A stretch of DNA of 22,461 bases from Bacillota bacterium (GCA_023395595.1 JAEWYO010000002.1:1-22461), one strand, 5' to 3'. Numbered from the stretch's first letter, positions 1 to 6,565 are shown. Numbers and translations are program-made. Notes: a model not told the origin generated them from the letters alone.

Positions 1-431
1 TTGATCAGGCGGTATTGCAGCCAGTTCTGGCAAACCTGCCCCGTCTCGCCATACGTCACGAGTTCGTAGGGATACAACGCCACGTCAAAATCGAGATTGT
101 TGTCGATCATCACCTGCAAGGCGCGCCCGGCGAGGCATTTCCCCTTATACGCGTCGATGGGTTTGCCGAAGATGCGCCCTTCGGGACGATAGCGGTAGGC
201 ATAGATGCGCCCGCGGGTTTTCAGCTCCTGCAAAAACTCCGGCGCGAGCGTTTCGTGAAGCGACTGCGGCACATAGCGCAGGGCGTTTTTGAGCGCTTGC
301 CGCGTTTGCGCTAGACTCAAGCGAAAGCCACGATCCGGCGCGCGGCGTTTTGCCGGGTCAAACGCGGGCATATCCGGCAGCTCGCTGCCAAGGCAGATTT
401 TTCGTGCGCGCGTAGTTGCGTTATCTGTCAT
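1..431 (-). CDS. hutU: Urocanate hydratase, N-terminal part (cut by the left window edge)
   Basis: Translating the minus strand from the ATG at 429-431 gives an open frame of 143 residues to the edge. It contains RRAPDRGFRLS, QALKNALRYVPQ, RGRIYAYRYRPEG, MIDNNLDFDVALYPYEL and VTYGETGQVCQNW, which I recognise as the N-terminal region of the longer urocanate hydratase found in Clostridia. The enzyme uses tightly bound NAD to hydrate urocanate to 4-imidazolone-5-propionate, the second step of histidine degradation in the cytoplasm. An AGGAGA ribosome binding site lies just upstream of the ATG. The start is 21 bases after the hutH stop, so the two genes are almost certainly one transcript. The NAD-binding core and C-terminus lie outside the window. 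Identification is from family memory and operon context. Confidence 0.93.
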   Translation of the reverse strand, partial: MTDNATTRARKICLGSELPDMPAFDPAKRRAPDRGFRLSLAQTRQALKNALRYVPQSLHETLAPEFLQELKTRGRIYAYRYRPEGRIFGKPIDAYKGKCLAGRALQVMIDNNLDFDVALYPYELVTYGETGQVCQNWLQYRLI

Positions 432-452
432 CGCCGTGTCTCCTCGCTTTTG

Positions 453-1976
453 TTAGTTCAGTTCGCCTGTGATGGCTTCCACGGCGGGGATCAGGCGGTT
501 TTCGATCACGATCCGCTCGCATTTTGCCATCTGCTCATACATCAAAATATCCTGCTCGACCATCGGCACCTCTTGCCGCAGCACATCATATGCCGCGTGC
601 GTTGCGGGAGAGAGCTTGTCTTCTCCCGTCAGCCCCGCCGCCTGTCCCGCCGCGAAGAGCTCGATTGCCAGCACGCGCTGTGCGTTTTTGAGGATTTCGA
701 CCGCTTTTCGCGCCGCGATGGTGCCCATGCTGACATGATCCTCCTGATTGGCGGAGGACGGAATCGAATCCACGCTCGCCGGATGCGCGAGCACCTTATT
801 TTCCGAAACCAGCGCGGCTGCCGCGTATTGCGCGATCATAAACCCGCTGTTTAAGCCGCCGTTTGGCGCGAGGAACGCGGGCAAGCCGTTGTTGAGCGCG
901 GGATTGACTAGCCGCTCCGTCCGCCGCTCGGACACGTTTGCAAACTCCGCCAGCGCAATCGCCAGAAAGTCGAACGCCAGCGCCATCGGCTGCCCGTGGA
1001 AGTTGCCGCCGGAGATCACGTCTCCTTCCTGCGGGAAGATCAGCGGGTTGTCGGTGACGGCGTTGATTTCGCGGCTGACCGCTTCGTAGACATAGCACAC
1101 CGCATCCCGGCTTGCGCCGTGAATCTGCGGAATACACCGGATCGAATACGCGTCCTGCACCTTGCCTGTGATGTTCTCGCCGGAGAGATGGCTGCCAGAT
1201 AGAATGCTTCTCAGGTTTTCCGCGCAGGCGATCTGCCCCGCGTGCCCGCGCAGCAAGTGCACGCGCGGATCGAACGCCTTTGTGATGCAGCTCTGCGCCT
1301 CGCAGGTAAGCGACGCAATGATATCCGCGTTTTTGCTCAGCTGCATCGCATCGTAGACGCAGAGCGCGCCGATTGCGGTCATCACCTGCGTGCCGTTGAT
1401 CAGCGCGAGGCCTTCCTTTGCCGCGAGCTGTACGGGCTCGATGCCCGCGCGACGCATCGCCTCCGCGCCGGACAGGATTTCGCCGCGATATTCCGCCTGC
1501 CCTAAGCCGATCAACGGCAATACCATATGCGCCAGCGGCACAAGGTCTCCGCTTGCGCCGAGGCTGCCTTTTTCGGGAATCACGGGGTGAACGCCGCGGT
1601 TGAGCATCGCCAGCAGCGCTTCCATCGTGGAGAGCCGGATGCCGGAGAACCCGCTCGCCAGCGCGTTGAGGCGAAGCAGCATCACGCCGCGCACCGCCTC
1701 CGTCGGCAAGGGCTCGCCTGTGCCGCAAGCGTGGCTGATGATCAGGTTTTGCTGGAGCTTGGCCGCGTCCTCGTCCGCAATCCGCTTTTCGGAGAACTTG
1801 CCAAAGCCGGTGGTGAGTCCGTAGACTGCCTCGCCGCTTTTGAGCATCGCCTCCACATGCGCGCGAGAATGGTTGATGGCAAGCCGCGCCTCTTGCGGAA
1901 TCTCTGCCTGTTCACCCGCGCGGCAAACGCGGACAACCTCGTCTATGGTCAACGTGGCACCGTTTAGTTCGATCAT
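453..1976 (-). CDS. hutH: Histidine ammonia-lyase (histidase)
   Basis: This 507-residue protein deaminates L-histidine to trans-urocanate, the first step of histidine degradation. The Ala-Ser-Gly triplet that cyclises to the MIO electrophile is present within GSLGASGDLVPLAHM (residues 141-143). Other conserved stretches are VYGLTTGFGKFS (near 51, with the catalytic-type Tyr), LINGTQVMTA, DAYSIRCIPQIHGASRD and PASVDSIPSSANQEDHVSMG. Length matches the family. I chose the ATG at 1976 rather than the upstream ATG at 2048: it gives the usual MIELNG start, has GGAG eight bases upstream, and the longer version would overlap the -35 element at 2043-2048. hutU follows on the same transcript. No hutI, hutG or regulator gene is in view; the rest may lie to the left. 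Confidence 0.97.
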   Translation of the reverse strand: MIELNGATLTIDEVVRVCRAGEQAEIPQEARLAINHSRAHVEAMLKSGEAVYGLTTGFGKFSEKRIADEDAAKLQQNLIISHACGTGEPLPTEAVRGVMLLRLNALASGFSGIRLSTMEALLAMLNRGVHPVIPEKGSLGASGDLVPLAHMVLPLIGLGQAEYRGEILSGAEAMRRAGIEPVQLAAKEGLALINGTQVMTAIGALCVYDAMQLSKNADIIASLTCEAQSCITKAFDPRVHLLRGHAGQIACAENLRSILSGSHLSGENITGKVQDAYSIRCIPQIHGASRDAVCYVYEAVSREINAVTDNPLIFPQEGDVISGGNFHGQPMALAFDFLAIALAEFANVSERRTERLVNPALNNGLPAFLAPNGGLNSGFMIAQYAAAALVSENKVLAHPASVDSIPSSANQEDHVSMGTIAARKAVEILKNAQRVLAIELFAAGQAAGLTGEDKLSPATHAAYDVLRQEVPMVEQDILMYEQMAKCERIVIENRLIPAVEAITGELN

Positions 1977-2019
1977 GTGCTGTACTCCGTACTCTTTGTA
2001 TATTCCTTCGGATAAACTG

Positions 2020-2048
2020 AGTCTATCCTGCATAATCATCCACGTCAA
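2020..2048 (-). promoter_or_regulatory. Promoter of the hutH-hutU operon
   Basis: Reading the minus strand, a -35 TTGACG (2043-2048, 5 of 6 consensus) and a -10 TAGACT (2020-2025, 4 of 6) are separated by exactly 17 bases. Transcription would start near 2013, leaving a leader of about 37 bases before the hutH ATG. The position excludes the longer hutH start at 2048. Confidence 0.7.
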
Positions 2049-2060
2049 TACAGAACGAGA

Positions 2061-2080
2061 AATTTCGCTGAAACGAAATT
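2061..2080. promoter_or_regulatory. Inverted repeat AATTTCG-N6-CGAAATT upstream of the hut promoter
   Basis: Two perfect 7-bp arms (2061-2067 and 2074-2080) flank a 6-bp centre. The repeat begins 12 bp upstream of the hut -35 element, a plausible place for an activator or repressor of the hut operon. No regulator gene for it is visible here. The function is inference only. Confidence 0.4.
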
Positions 2081-2111
2081 GCGCCGATTTTCGGCTTTTT
2101 CTGTGCGCTGT

Positions 2112-2125
2112 TTTAACGCGTTAAA
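2112..2125. promoter_or_regulatory. Perfect 14-bp palindrome TTTAACGCGTTAAA in the hutH-trx intergenic region
   Basis: Both halves (TTTAACG and CGTTAAA) match without error. A similar 12-bp palindrome, TTTACGCGTAAA, lies at 3829-3840 in front of desulfoferrodoxin. The stretch 1977-2322 between hutH and trx is non-coding; it also holds the hut promoter, a GCCGA-TTT-TCGGC hairpin at 2083-2095, a run of nine C at 2149-2157, and the trx promoter. Confidence 0.35.
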
Positions 2126-2251
2126 GTGCATAAAGCCGAATAGGAACTCCCCCCCCCTGCTCGACCGGCTTTTCTCCTGCTTTGATTGCAAGGCAAGCAC
2201 AACCAGACGAAAAACCGGCAAAAAACCCGCAGAATCACAGGATTTTTGAGT

Positions 2252-2264
2252 GTAACATAGTCAC
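2252..2264. promoter_or_regulatory. Candidate operator GTAAC-ATA-GTCAC upstream of trx
   Basis: This 13-bp imperfect palindrome matches the box at 3897-3909 before desulfoferrodoxin at 11 of 13 positions in either orientation. With the predicted start near 2299 from the -10 TACAAT at 2287-2292, its centre is near -41, the usual place for a class II Crp/Fnr activator. The promoter has no good -35 at the right spacing, which fits activator dependence. The adjacent Crp/Fnr gene is the natural candidate to bind it. Confidence 0.5.
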
Positions 2265-2286
2265 TGTTTCCACAGGTCGTGTTTTG

Positions 2287-2292
2287 TACAAT
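2287..2292 (+). promoter_or_regulatory. Probable -10 element (TACAAT) of the trx promoter
   Basis: TACAAT matches 5 of 6 consensus bases and is preceded by TG. The hexamer 17 bases upstream (CTGTTT) is a poor -35, so expression may need an activator bound at 2252-2264. Confidence 0.45.
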
Positions 2293-2322
2293 AATAACAT
2301 CAACAGCAAAGGAGCAACGACA

Positions 2323-2631
2323 ATGTCCGTTAAAGTTATCACGAAGGACAACTTCGATGCAGAAGTTTTAAAAGAAACGAAACCCGTACTCCTCGACTTC
2401 TGGGCAAGCTGGTGTGGCCCGTGCCGCATGGTTTCCCCCATCATCGACGAGATTGCAAACGAGAGGGCAGACCTGAAGGTCGGCAAAGTCAACGTAGACG
2501 AACAGCCCGAACTCGCAGCCAAGTTTGGCGTCATGAGCATCCCCACGCTCATCGTCATGAAGGACGGCAAGGTGGTCAATCAGACCGCTGGCGCGCGTCC
2601 CAAACCCCAGATTCTCTCCTTGATCCCGTAA
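2323..2631 (+). CDS. trxA: Thioredoxin
   Basis: This 102-residue protein is a single-domain cytoplasmic thiol-disulfide reductant. The redox motif WCGPC lies at residues 30-34 within LLDFWASWCGPCRM, the buried Asp is in LLDFW, and the cis-proline loop is SIPTLIVMKDG, followed by a GARPK C-terminal helix. The length is normal for thioredoxin. The open frame extends upstream, but the ATG at 2323 is the start because GGAG lies eight bases before it and the family N-terminus (VKVITKDNF) begins there. The gene faces a Crp/Fnr regulator across a convergent gap and shares a promoter palindrome with the desulfoferrodoxin gene beyond it, which suggests a redox-stress role. No thioredoxin reductase is in the window. 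Confidence 0.96.
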   Translation: MSVKVITKDNFDAEVLKETKPVLLDFWASWCGPCRMVSPIIDEIANERADLKVGKVNVDEQPELAAKFGVMSIPTLIVMKDGKVVNQTAGARPKPQILSLIP

Positions 2632-2652
2632 GAAACTGCAAGCAACGCAACA

Positions 2653-2694
2653 AGCGCCGCCCGGCTCCACCCGGACGGCGCTTTGCGGTATTTG
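2653..2694 (+). terminator. Rho-independent terminator of trx
   Basis: AGCGCCG (2653-2659) pairs with CGGCGCT (2676-2682), extended inside by CCGG/CCGG around a six-base loop with one mismatch. A modest T-rich tail follows. It starts 22 bases after the trx stop. Confidence 0.7.
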
Positions 2695-2701
2695 ATTGAA
2701 A

Positions 2702-2836
2702 GCGGGCGGATGCTATCCGCCCCTACAGGCGGCTTGAACCGATCCTCAACCAAACGCCGTGGAAAATTCCCCTTTTCTTTCACAGATTACCCGCCGAACC
2801 ACGCGGGTTCTGTAGAGGCGGATAGCATCCGCCCGC
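2702..2836. repeat. REP-like inverted doublet (135 bp)
   Basis: A 27-bp arm at 2702-2728 recurs as an inverted copy at 2810-2836 with 26 of 27 matches. Each arm is itself a hairpin: GGGCGGAT-GCT-ATCCGCCC on the left and GGCGGAT-AGC-ATCCGCC on the right. The 81-bp centre has no credible gene. This arrangement resembles REP doublets or small MITEs in the gaps between convergent genes, here trx and the Crp/Fnr gene. No transposase is nearby. The flanking non-coding stretch 2837-3007 shows nothing else I can name. Confidence 0.65.
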
Positions 2837-3007
2837 GCCAAAACAACCGCGATCAAGCCTCTTCGGGTATGGTTCTTCTGCCTGCATTCCGCCTGCCCTC
2901 GCATACAAAAAGGAGCGATCCATTTCTGGACAGCCCCTTTCAATTTATTCATGATGCTATGATACGATTCATTTCTGTTTGCGTTGGCTTGGAAAGAGAA
3001 TCGGAAT

Positions 3008-3664
3008 TTACCCCGCCTTTGCGTCGAGCTTGGCGCGGTCCACAATCGTTACCCCGCCGCGCGTGAGCGTGACCATGCCCTCTTCCTGAAAATACTTGAG
3101 CATGCGCGTGACCACCTCTCGCGCGGTGCCCATGTGGTTTGCAATCTTTTCGTGCGTGATCTCCAGCGTGTCGCAGTCCTCAATCGTGCTCTCTTCGAGC
3201 AAGAAGGTCGCAAGCCTTGAGTCAAAGCGCTTGAAGAGAATCTGGTCCATCAGCCACATCACTTCGGAAAAACGGGAAGCCAGCACCTGGCAGGTATAGT
3301 TGGCCAGCGGTGCGCTGCGCTGCATGACCTCATTATACGTCTCCGTTTGAATCAGCCAAACGTCGGAATCCTTTTCGGTCTCAATCGTGACCTCAAAACG
3401 AATGCTGGACATCATGCACGCCGCGGAAAACAGGCAGATATCCCGCTCCAGCAAACGATAGAGCGTGACCTCTTTCCCCTCATCGGAAACGATATAGGAG
3501 CGCAGAAGCCCGCCTTTGATCACGAGCACGCCGATGCAGTCCGCCGAGCCGTTGTGGATGATCGTTCCCTTCGGCACGCTGCGAAACACCGCGGCGTTTT
3601 CCAGCGCCTGCTGGTCTTCCTTGGTGAGTTGTTTCCAAATTGGCAGATATGCGTCGAGTCCCAT
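3008..3664 (-). CDS. Crp/Fnr family transcriptional regulator
   Basis: The 218-residue protein has a cyclic-nucleotide-binding-like beta-barrel (about 8-115), a long dimerisation helix (about 120-145) and a winged helix-turn-helix (about 155-215). The recognition helix, GTAREVVTRMLKYF, keeps Arg182, Glu183 and Arg187 in the spacing of E. coli CRP Arg180, Glu181 and Arg185, which contact GTGA half-sites. The E. coli FNR-type four-cysteine cluster is absent, but Cys77 and Cys83 (ICLFSAACMM) form a pair that could sense redox state; that is inference. No cAMP-pocket signature is convincing. GGGAGGA lies six bases before the ATG. It sits between thioredoxin and desulfoferrodoxin, whose promoters share GTGAC/GTAAC palindromes. 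The exact subfamily and ligand are not determined. Confidence 0.93.
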   Translation of the reverse strand: MGLDAYLPIWKQLTKEDQQALENAAVFRSVPKGTIIHNGSADCIGVLVIKGGLLRSYIVSDEGKEVTLYRLLERDICLFSAACMMSSIRFEVTIETEKDSDVWLIQTETYNEVMQRSAPLANYTCQVLASRFSEVMWLMDQILFKRFDSRLATFLLEESTIEDCDTLEITHEKIANHMGTAREVVTRMLKYFQEEGMVTLTRGGVTIVDRAKLDAKAG

Positions 3665-3692
3665 GCTGTTCCTCCCAATGATCTCTTGACTG

Positions 3693-3698
3693 ATTATA
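3693..3698 (-). promoter_or_regulatory. -10 element (TATAAT) of the Crp/Fnr gene
   Basis: Read on the minus strand the hexamer is a perfect TATAAT, 28 bases upstream of the ATG. The hexamer 17 bases further upstream (TCACCA) is a weak -35 at best. Confidence 0.55.
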
Positions 3699-3769
3699 CC
3701 CTGTTTTGCCCGATTTGGTGATGGTTTTTTTCACAAAAGCGGTTCGCGGGATGTTTTTTCCGCTTCATT

Positions 3770-3786
3770 TTGCCCAAATAGGGCAA
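3770..3786. promoter_or_regulatory. Palindrome TTGCCC-AAATA-GGGCAA in the divergent crp/dfx region
   Basis: The 6-bp arms are perfect with a 5-bp spacer. The half-site TTTTGCCC at 3768-3775 recurs at 3704-3711, close to the promoter of the Crp/Fnr gene. It may be an operator of a different protein than the GTNAC boxes. The gene-free stretch 3665-4067 contains this element, the promoters of both divergent genes, and the boxes listed separately. Confidence 0.4.
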
Positions 3787-3828
3787 GCGCGGGTAGAATC
3801 ATCAAACTTTTTGAGATTTACTGGTATT

Positions 3829-3840
3829 TTTACGCGTAAA
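3829..3840. promoter_or_regulatory. Perfect 12-bp palindrome TTTACGCGTAAA upstream of dfx
   Basis: It lies directly before the TATAAT at 3845-3850, in the spacer of that promoter. It resembles TTTAACGCGTTAAA at 2112-2125 near trx. A regulatory role is possible but unproven. Confidence 0.35.
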
Positions 3841-3844
3841 TTCG

Positions 3845-3876
3845 TATAATAGTAGTAACACGTATATATGTTACTA
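3845..3876 (+). promoter_or_regulatory. Distal dfx promoter (-10 TATAAT) with operator-like palindrome over the start site
   Basis: A perfect TATAAT (3845-3850) is followed by TAGTAACA-N8-TGTTACTA (3853-3876), an inverted repeat with perfect 8-bp arms that covers the expected start near 3857. That position suits a repressor. No strong -35 is present at 16-18 bases. A PerR-like match overlaps the -10 weakly (10 of 14 by hand). Confidence 0.5.
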
Positions 3877-3896
3877 ACAGGAATTATTATTAGATA

Positions 3897-3925
3897 GTGA
3901 CATAGTTACGGATTCGGTGTATCAT
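3897..3925 (+). promoter_or_regulatory. Proximal dfx promoter with embedded GTGAC-ATA-GTTAC box
   Basis: A -35 GTGACA (3897-3902, 5 of 6) and a -10 TATCAT (3920-3925, 5 of 6) are 17 bases apart. The 13-bp palindrome GTGAC-ATA-GTTAC (3897-3909) includes the -35, so a bound protein would block polymerase. The -10 itself is half of a second inverted repeat, TATCAT-AC-ATGATA (3920-3933). Confidence 0.55.
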
Positions 3926-4067
3926 ACATGATAGAATCCCTCAAACGCAGGCGGCAAACCGCCGGGCAAACAGCTTTCTTATTTTTGCTAATGCGGTGGG
4001 TGCCGCAGACACAATTTGTATCACGCTAAAAAATACACGATCAAACCGATCAAGGAGGAACTTCATC

Positions 4068-4451
4068 ATGACTTGTGAAACCCGTTTCTTCCGCTGCGAC
4101 ATCTGCGGCAACCTCGTTGGCATGATTCACTCTTCCGGCGCGCCGATGTCCTGCTGCGGTCAGCACATGACCGAGCTCATCCCCGGCAGCGTGGACGCGA
4201 GCCAGGAAAAACACGTTCCCGTCATCAAGGTGGAAGGCGACAAAGCGACCGTCCATGTTGGCAGTGTCGATCACCCGATGCTCGAGGAGCACCACATCGC
4301 CTGGATCTATCTGCAAACCGACGACGGTGGCATGCGCAAGTGCCTCCCCGTTGGCGGCAAACCCGAAGCAGAGTTCGCGCTCGGCGGCGCAAAGGTTGTT
4401 GCGGCATATGAATACTGCAACCTCCACGGCCTCTGGAAAGCCACGCTGTAA
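4068..4451 (+). CDS. dfx: Desulfoferrodoxin (superoxide reductase, two-iron type)
   Basis: The 127-residue protein reduces superoxide to hydrogen peroxide without making oxygen, a defence typical of anaerobes. The N-terminal desulforedoxin domain has the Center I cysteines Cys10, Cys13, Cys29 and Cys30. The catalytic Center II ligands are visible as His49, His69, His75, His120 and Cys117 (YEYCNLHGLW), with the Glu47-Lys48 pair of the active-site lid. All key residues are intact and the length is normal. The ATG at 4068 is chosen because AGGAGG lies nine bases before it and the desulforedoxin fold starts there; the open frame begins earlier. Electrons would come from a rubredoxin-type donor that is not in the window. 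Two promoters with palindromes precede it, and a hairpin terminator follows closely. Confidence 0.97.
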   Translation: MTCETRFFRCDICGNLVGMIHSSGAPMSCCGQHMTELIPGSVDASQEKHVPVIKVEGDKATVHVGSVDHPMLEEHHIAWIYLQTDDGGMRKCLPVGGKPEAEFALGGAKVVAAYEYCNLHGLWKATL

Positions 4452-4473
4452 GACGCACACAGACACGATTGTA

Positions 4474-4510
4474 AACACCGCCCGGCATCTTGCTGGGTGG
4501 TGTTTTCTTT
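4474..4510 (+). terminator. Rho-independent terminator of dfx
   Basis: AACACCGCCCGGCA (4474-4487) pairs with TGCTGGGTGGTGTT (4491-4504), with two G-U pairs and a three-base loop, followed by a T-rich tail. The following stretch to about 4890 has no recognisable gene or RNA. Confidence 0.88.
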
Positions 4511-4894
4511 TGCAGCGGGGAATGCCGCCTTCCCGCCGAGCCAGCGCGCCGCACCGGAGCAATACGCAATCAGCGGATGCATCATAGAACTAATTTTTTG
4601 AAAATGCGCAGAAATCCTCTTTACAGCGGATGGAAAATATCATATGTTGAAAAAGGAGATGCGTGCGGTGCTTGCCGCGCGCATCGCGCACCGCGCACGC
4701 ATCGTGTGCAAGCGTCTGCCGCAATTGTGGCAAACACGCGTTCTCGTTTGCAAAATACTGTTTAATTGTGTTTCTATACACATATGATTACAGATTATGC
4801 AATTGTATTTTTCGCACGTGCTTAACCCGCGCACCACTTAACGCAAAAAAGACGCGCAATAGGCAACAAACGGGCTGTAATTTGCCGCTTCTTA

Positions 4895-4923
4895 TTGAAA
4901 AAGCGCGCCCACACTGTTATACT
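4895..4923 (+). promoter_or_regulatory. Promoter of the YhhN-family gene
   Basis: A -35 TTGAAA (4895-4900, 5 of 6) and a -10 TATACT (4918-4923, 5 of 6) are 17 bases apart. Transcription would start near 4930, giving a leader of about 77 bases. Confidence 0.75.
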
Positions 4924-5006
4924 TTGTTACAAAGGCATTCATCCGCCTTCGCTTTTATGCAATCGGTTTGCAATTGCAATTTTTCATCTGTGAGAGGGGC
5001 AGTATT

Positions 5007-5693
5007 ATGATGGTCTATCTGATTGCCCTCCTCCTGCTCGGTTGTGCAACCGAGGCGGCATTCATCGTGCAAGAGCACAAGCAGCATCTGCTTGCGGCGC
5101 TACTGCTCAAGGCGGCGGCTTCGCTCTTCTTCGTCTTTGCCGGGTTTGTCGCGTTTTCGATGACCGCCATTCCGGCGTTCGGGCGGATGATCGTCCTCGG
5201 GTTGATGCTCGGCGCAATTGGCGATGTTTGCCTCAACCTGCGCTTTCTGCTAGCGGGACGCGCGAAGGAAATCTTCCTCTTTGGCATTGGCGCGTTTCTG
5301 CTAGGCCACATCGCTTATCTCATCGCGCTCATCGGGCTCGACCCGAAAGCGCTGCTCTACGCGCTGCCGCTTGCCGCAATCGTGTCCTATGTGATGATTC
5401 GATTCGTCCTTGCACGTGTGGAGGTTTCCGGCGCGATCAAGACATTCGGCATCGTGTATCTTTGTGTGGTTTTCCTGATGGTTTGCGTCTCCTTTGCACT
5501 CCCTGCGTTGGGGACGGCAACCCTCGGCCGCACGATCTTCGCCGCAGGCGCTCTGCTCTTTGCCGTGAGCGATGTGCTTCTGGTGCTCAACCAGTTTGGC
5601 AAGAAGGCGTATCCCGCCTTACGCCCGCTCAACCTCGCGCTCTATTACGCGAGTCAGGTTTGCATCTGCCTGACCATCGCGCTGATGCGCTAA
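5007..5693 (+). CDS. YhhN family integral membrane protein (lysoplasmalogenase-like)
   Basis: The 228-residue protein is almost entirely hydrophobic, with about seven or eight transmembrane helices. Segments GAIGDVCLNLRF, FGIGAFLLGHIAYLIAL, FAVSDVLLVLNQF and NLALYYASQVCICLTI match the YhhN/TMEM86 pattern, including the paired acidic residues in GD and SD that are conserved in the family. Animal TMEM86 members hydrolyse the vinyl-ether bond of lysoplasmalogens; plasmalogens do occur in clostridia, so a lipid role is reasonable but not shown. The ATG at 5007 follows GAGAGGGG by seven bases. A second ATG overlaps as the next codon. It has its own promoter, and a GntR regulator follows on the same strand. 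Confidence 0.85.
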   Translation: MMVYLIALLLLGCATEAAFIVQEHKQHLLAALLLKAAASLFFVFAGFVAFSMTAIPAFGRMIVLGLMLGAIGDVCLNLRFLLAGRAKEIFLFGIGAFLLGHIAYLIALIGLDPKALLYALPLAAIVSYVMIRFVLARVEVSGAIKTFGIVYLCVVFLMVCVSFALPALGTATLGRTIFAAGALLFAVSDVLLVLNQFGKKAYPALRPLNLALYYASQVCICLTIALMR

Positions 5694-5716
5694 CACGACA
5701 CTACATTGCTTCCCCA

Positions 5717-5802
5717 CAGGCGCAAACGAAGCGCCTGCCTGTATACATTCCATGCGGCGCAGGGAGAACCTCCCCGCGCTTTACGCGGCTTTGCCGCGCC
5801 GC
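5717..5802 (+). other. Cluster of hairpins between the YhhN and GntR genes
   Basis: CAGGCGC-N7-GCGCCTG (5717-5737) is followed by GGGAG-AAC-CTCCC flanked by GCGC pairs, then CGCGGC-TTT-GCCGCG. None has a T-run, so these do not look like simple terminators. They may form a structured leader for the downstream regulator. Confidence 0.35.
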
Positions 5803-5845
5803 AGCCAAACAATCAGGAAGGAAGCCAACCGGTTAACAGAACTTT

Positions 5846-6541
5846 ATGAAACAAGAAGGCTTAAAGAAGTCGTTTGTTCACGCGATGCAGCAGAAGATAT
5901 TCTCTGGAGAATATCAGATCGGCCAGCAGCTGCCGCCCGAGCGCGAACTCGCGCAGGAGCTGGGTGTGAGCCGCTCTCTGGTCAACACCGGCATTCTGGA
6001 GCTCTCGCACCAGGGATTCATCCGCATCATCCCGCGGCAAGGCAGCATCATCGCCGACTATAAGAAAAACGGAACCCTGCAGGTGCTCAGCGCGCTGATG
6101 AACTGTGACAGCTTCCGTCTCGACTATCCGCTGTTTTGCAATCTGGTGGATCTTCGCGTGCTCATCGAGAGCGAAGCAGCGCGGTTGGCAAGCCTTCACG
6201 CAACGGCGGACGAGATTGAAACCTTGCGCGTGCTGGCAAATTGCGTCAAAAACGTTGCAAACCCGCTCGACGCAGTCGATCCGCTCGTGAAGTTTCACTA
6301 TCTGCTCACGCAATATTCTGGCAACGCGGTGTACGCCATGACCTTCAAGAGCTTTGAAGGGACAATCACACGGCTGATTCGCCAGCATCTCACGCTTGCG
6401 CCCGATATCCCGAAGTCCGCCAAGCTGCATGAAGCCCTCGTGCGTTCGCTGGAGGCGCACGACGCGGAGGCCAGCGCGCAAAATGTCCGCCTTGCCATTC
6501 TGCACGGTATGACCGCGCTGAAAAAGCTCTATCACGGATAA
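5846..6541 (+). CDS. GntR family regulator, FadR/FCD subfamily
   Basis: The 231-residue protein has an N-terminal winged helix-turn-helix (about 5-72) with the GntR signature LPPERELAQELGVSRSLV and the wing GFIRIIPRQGSII. The C-terminal part (about 90-225) is an all-helical FCD-type effector domain containing LVDLRVLIESEAARLA and FHYLLTQYSGN. FCD regulators respond to small carboxylates, sugar acids or fatty acids; the ligand here is unknown. The ATG at 5846 is the only sensible start: a stop codon lies four codons upstream and a later Met would cut the first helix. There is no good Shine-Dalgarno at normal spacing (AGGAAGG is 24 bases away). AACCGGTT at 5827-5834 beside the start could be an autoregulatory half-operator. 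The nearest same-strand neighbour is the YhhN gene. Confidence 0.93.
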   Translation: MKQEGLKKSFVHAMQQKIFSGEYQIGQQLPPERELAQELGVSRSLVNTGILELSHQGFIRIIPRQGSIIADYKKNGTLQVLSALMNCDSFRLDYPLFCNLVDLRVLIESEAARLASLHATADEIETLRVLANCVKNVANPLDAVDPLVKFHYLLTQYSGNAVYAMTFKSFEGTITRLIRQHLTLAPDIPKSAKLHEALVRSLEAHDAEASAQNVRLAILHGMTALKKLYHG

Positions 6542-6565
6542 CATAGCAATTTTTACGCAAAACAC

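Noticed and set aside
2149..2157. Run of nine C residues as a phase-variation tract
   Set aside because: It is about 165 bases before trx, outside the promoter and any coding frame, so a switching role is not supported; it could also be a sequencing weak point.
3718..3734. GTGA-N9-TCAC upstream of the Crp/Fnr gene as an autoregulatory site
   Set aside because: The spacing is three bases longer than a standard CRP site, and the arms do not resemble the GTNAC boxes of trx and dfx.
3844..3858. PerR box over the distal dfx -10
   Set aside because: Only about 10 of 14 positions match the inverted-repeat consensus and one arm is poor; the -10 itself explains much of the match.
4644..4787. 47-residue open frame in the gap after dfx
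   Set aside because: It has no good ribosome binding site or promoter at proper spacing, and no recognisable sequence.
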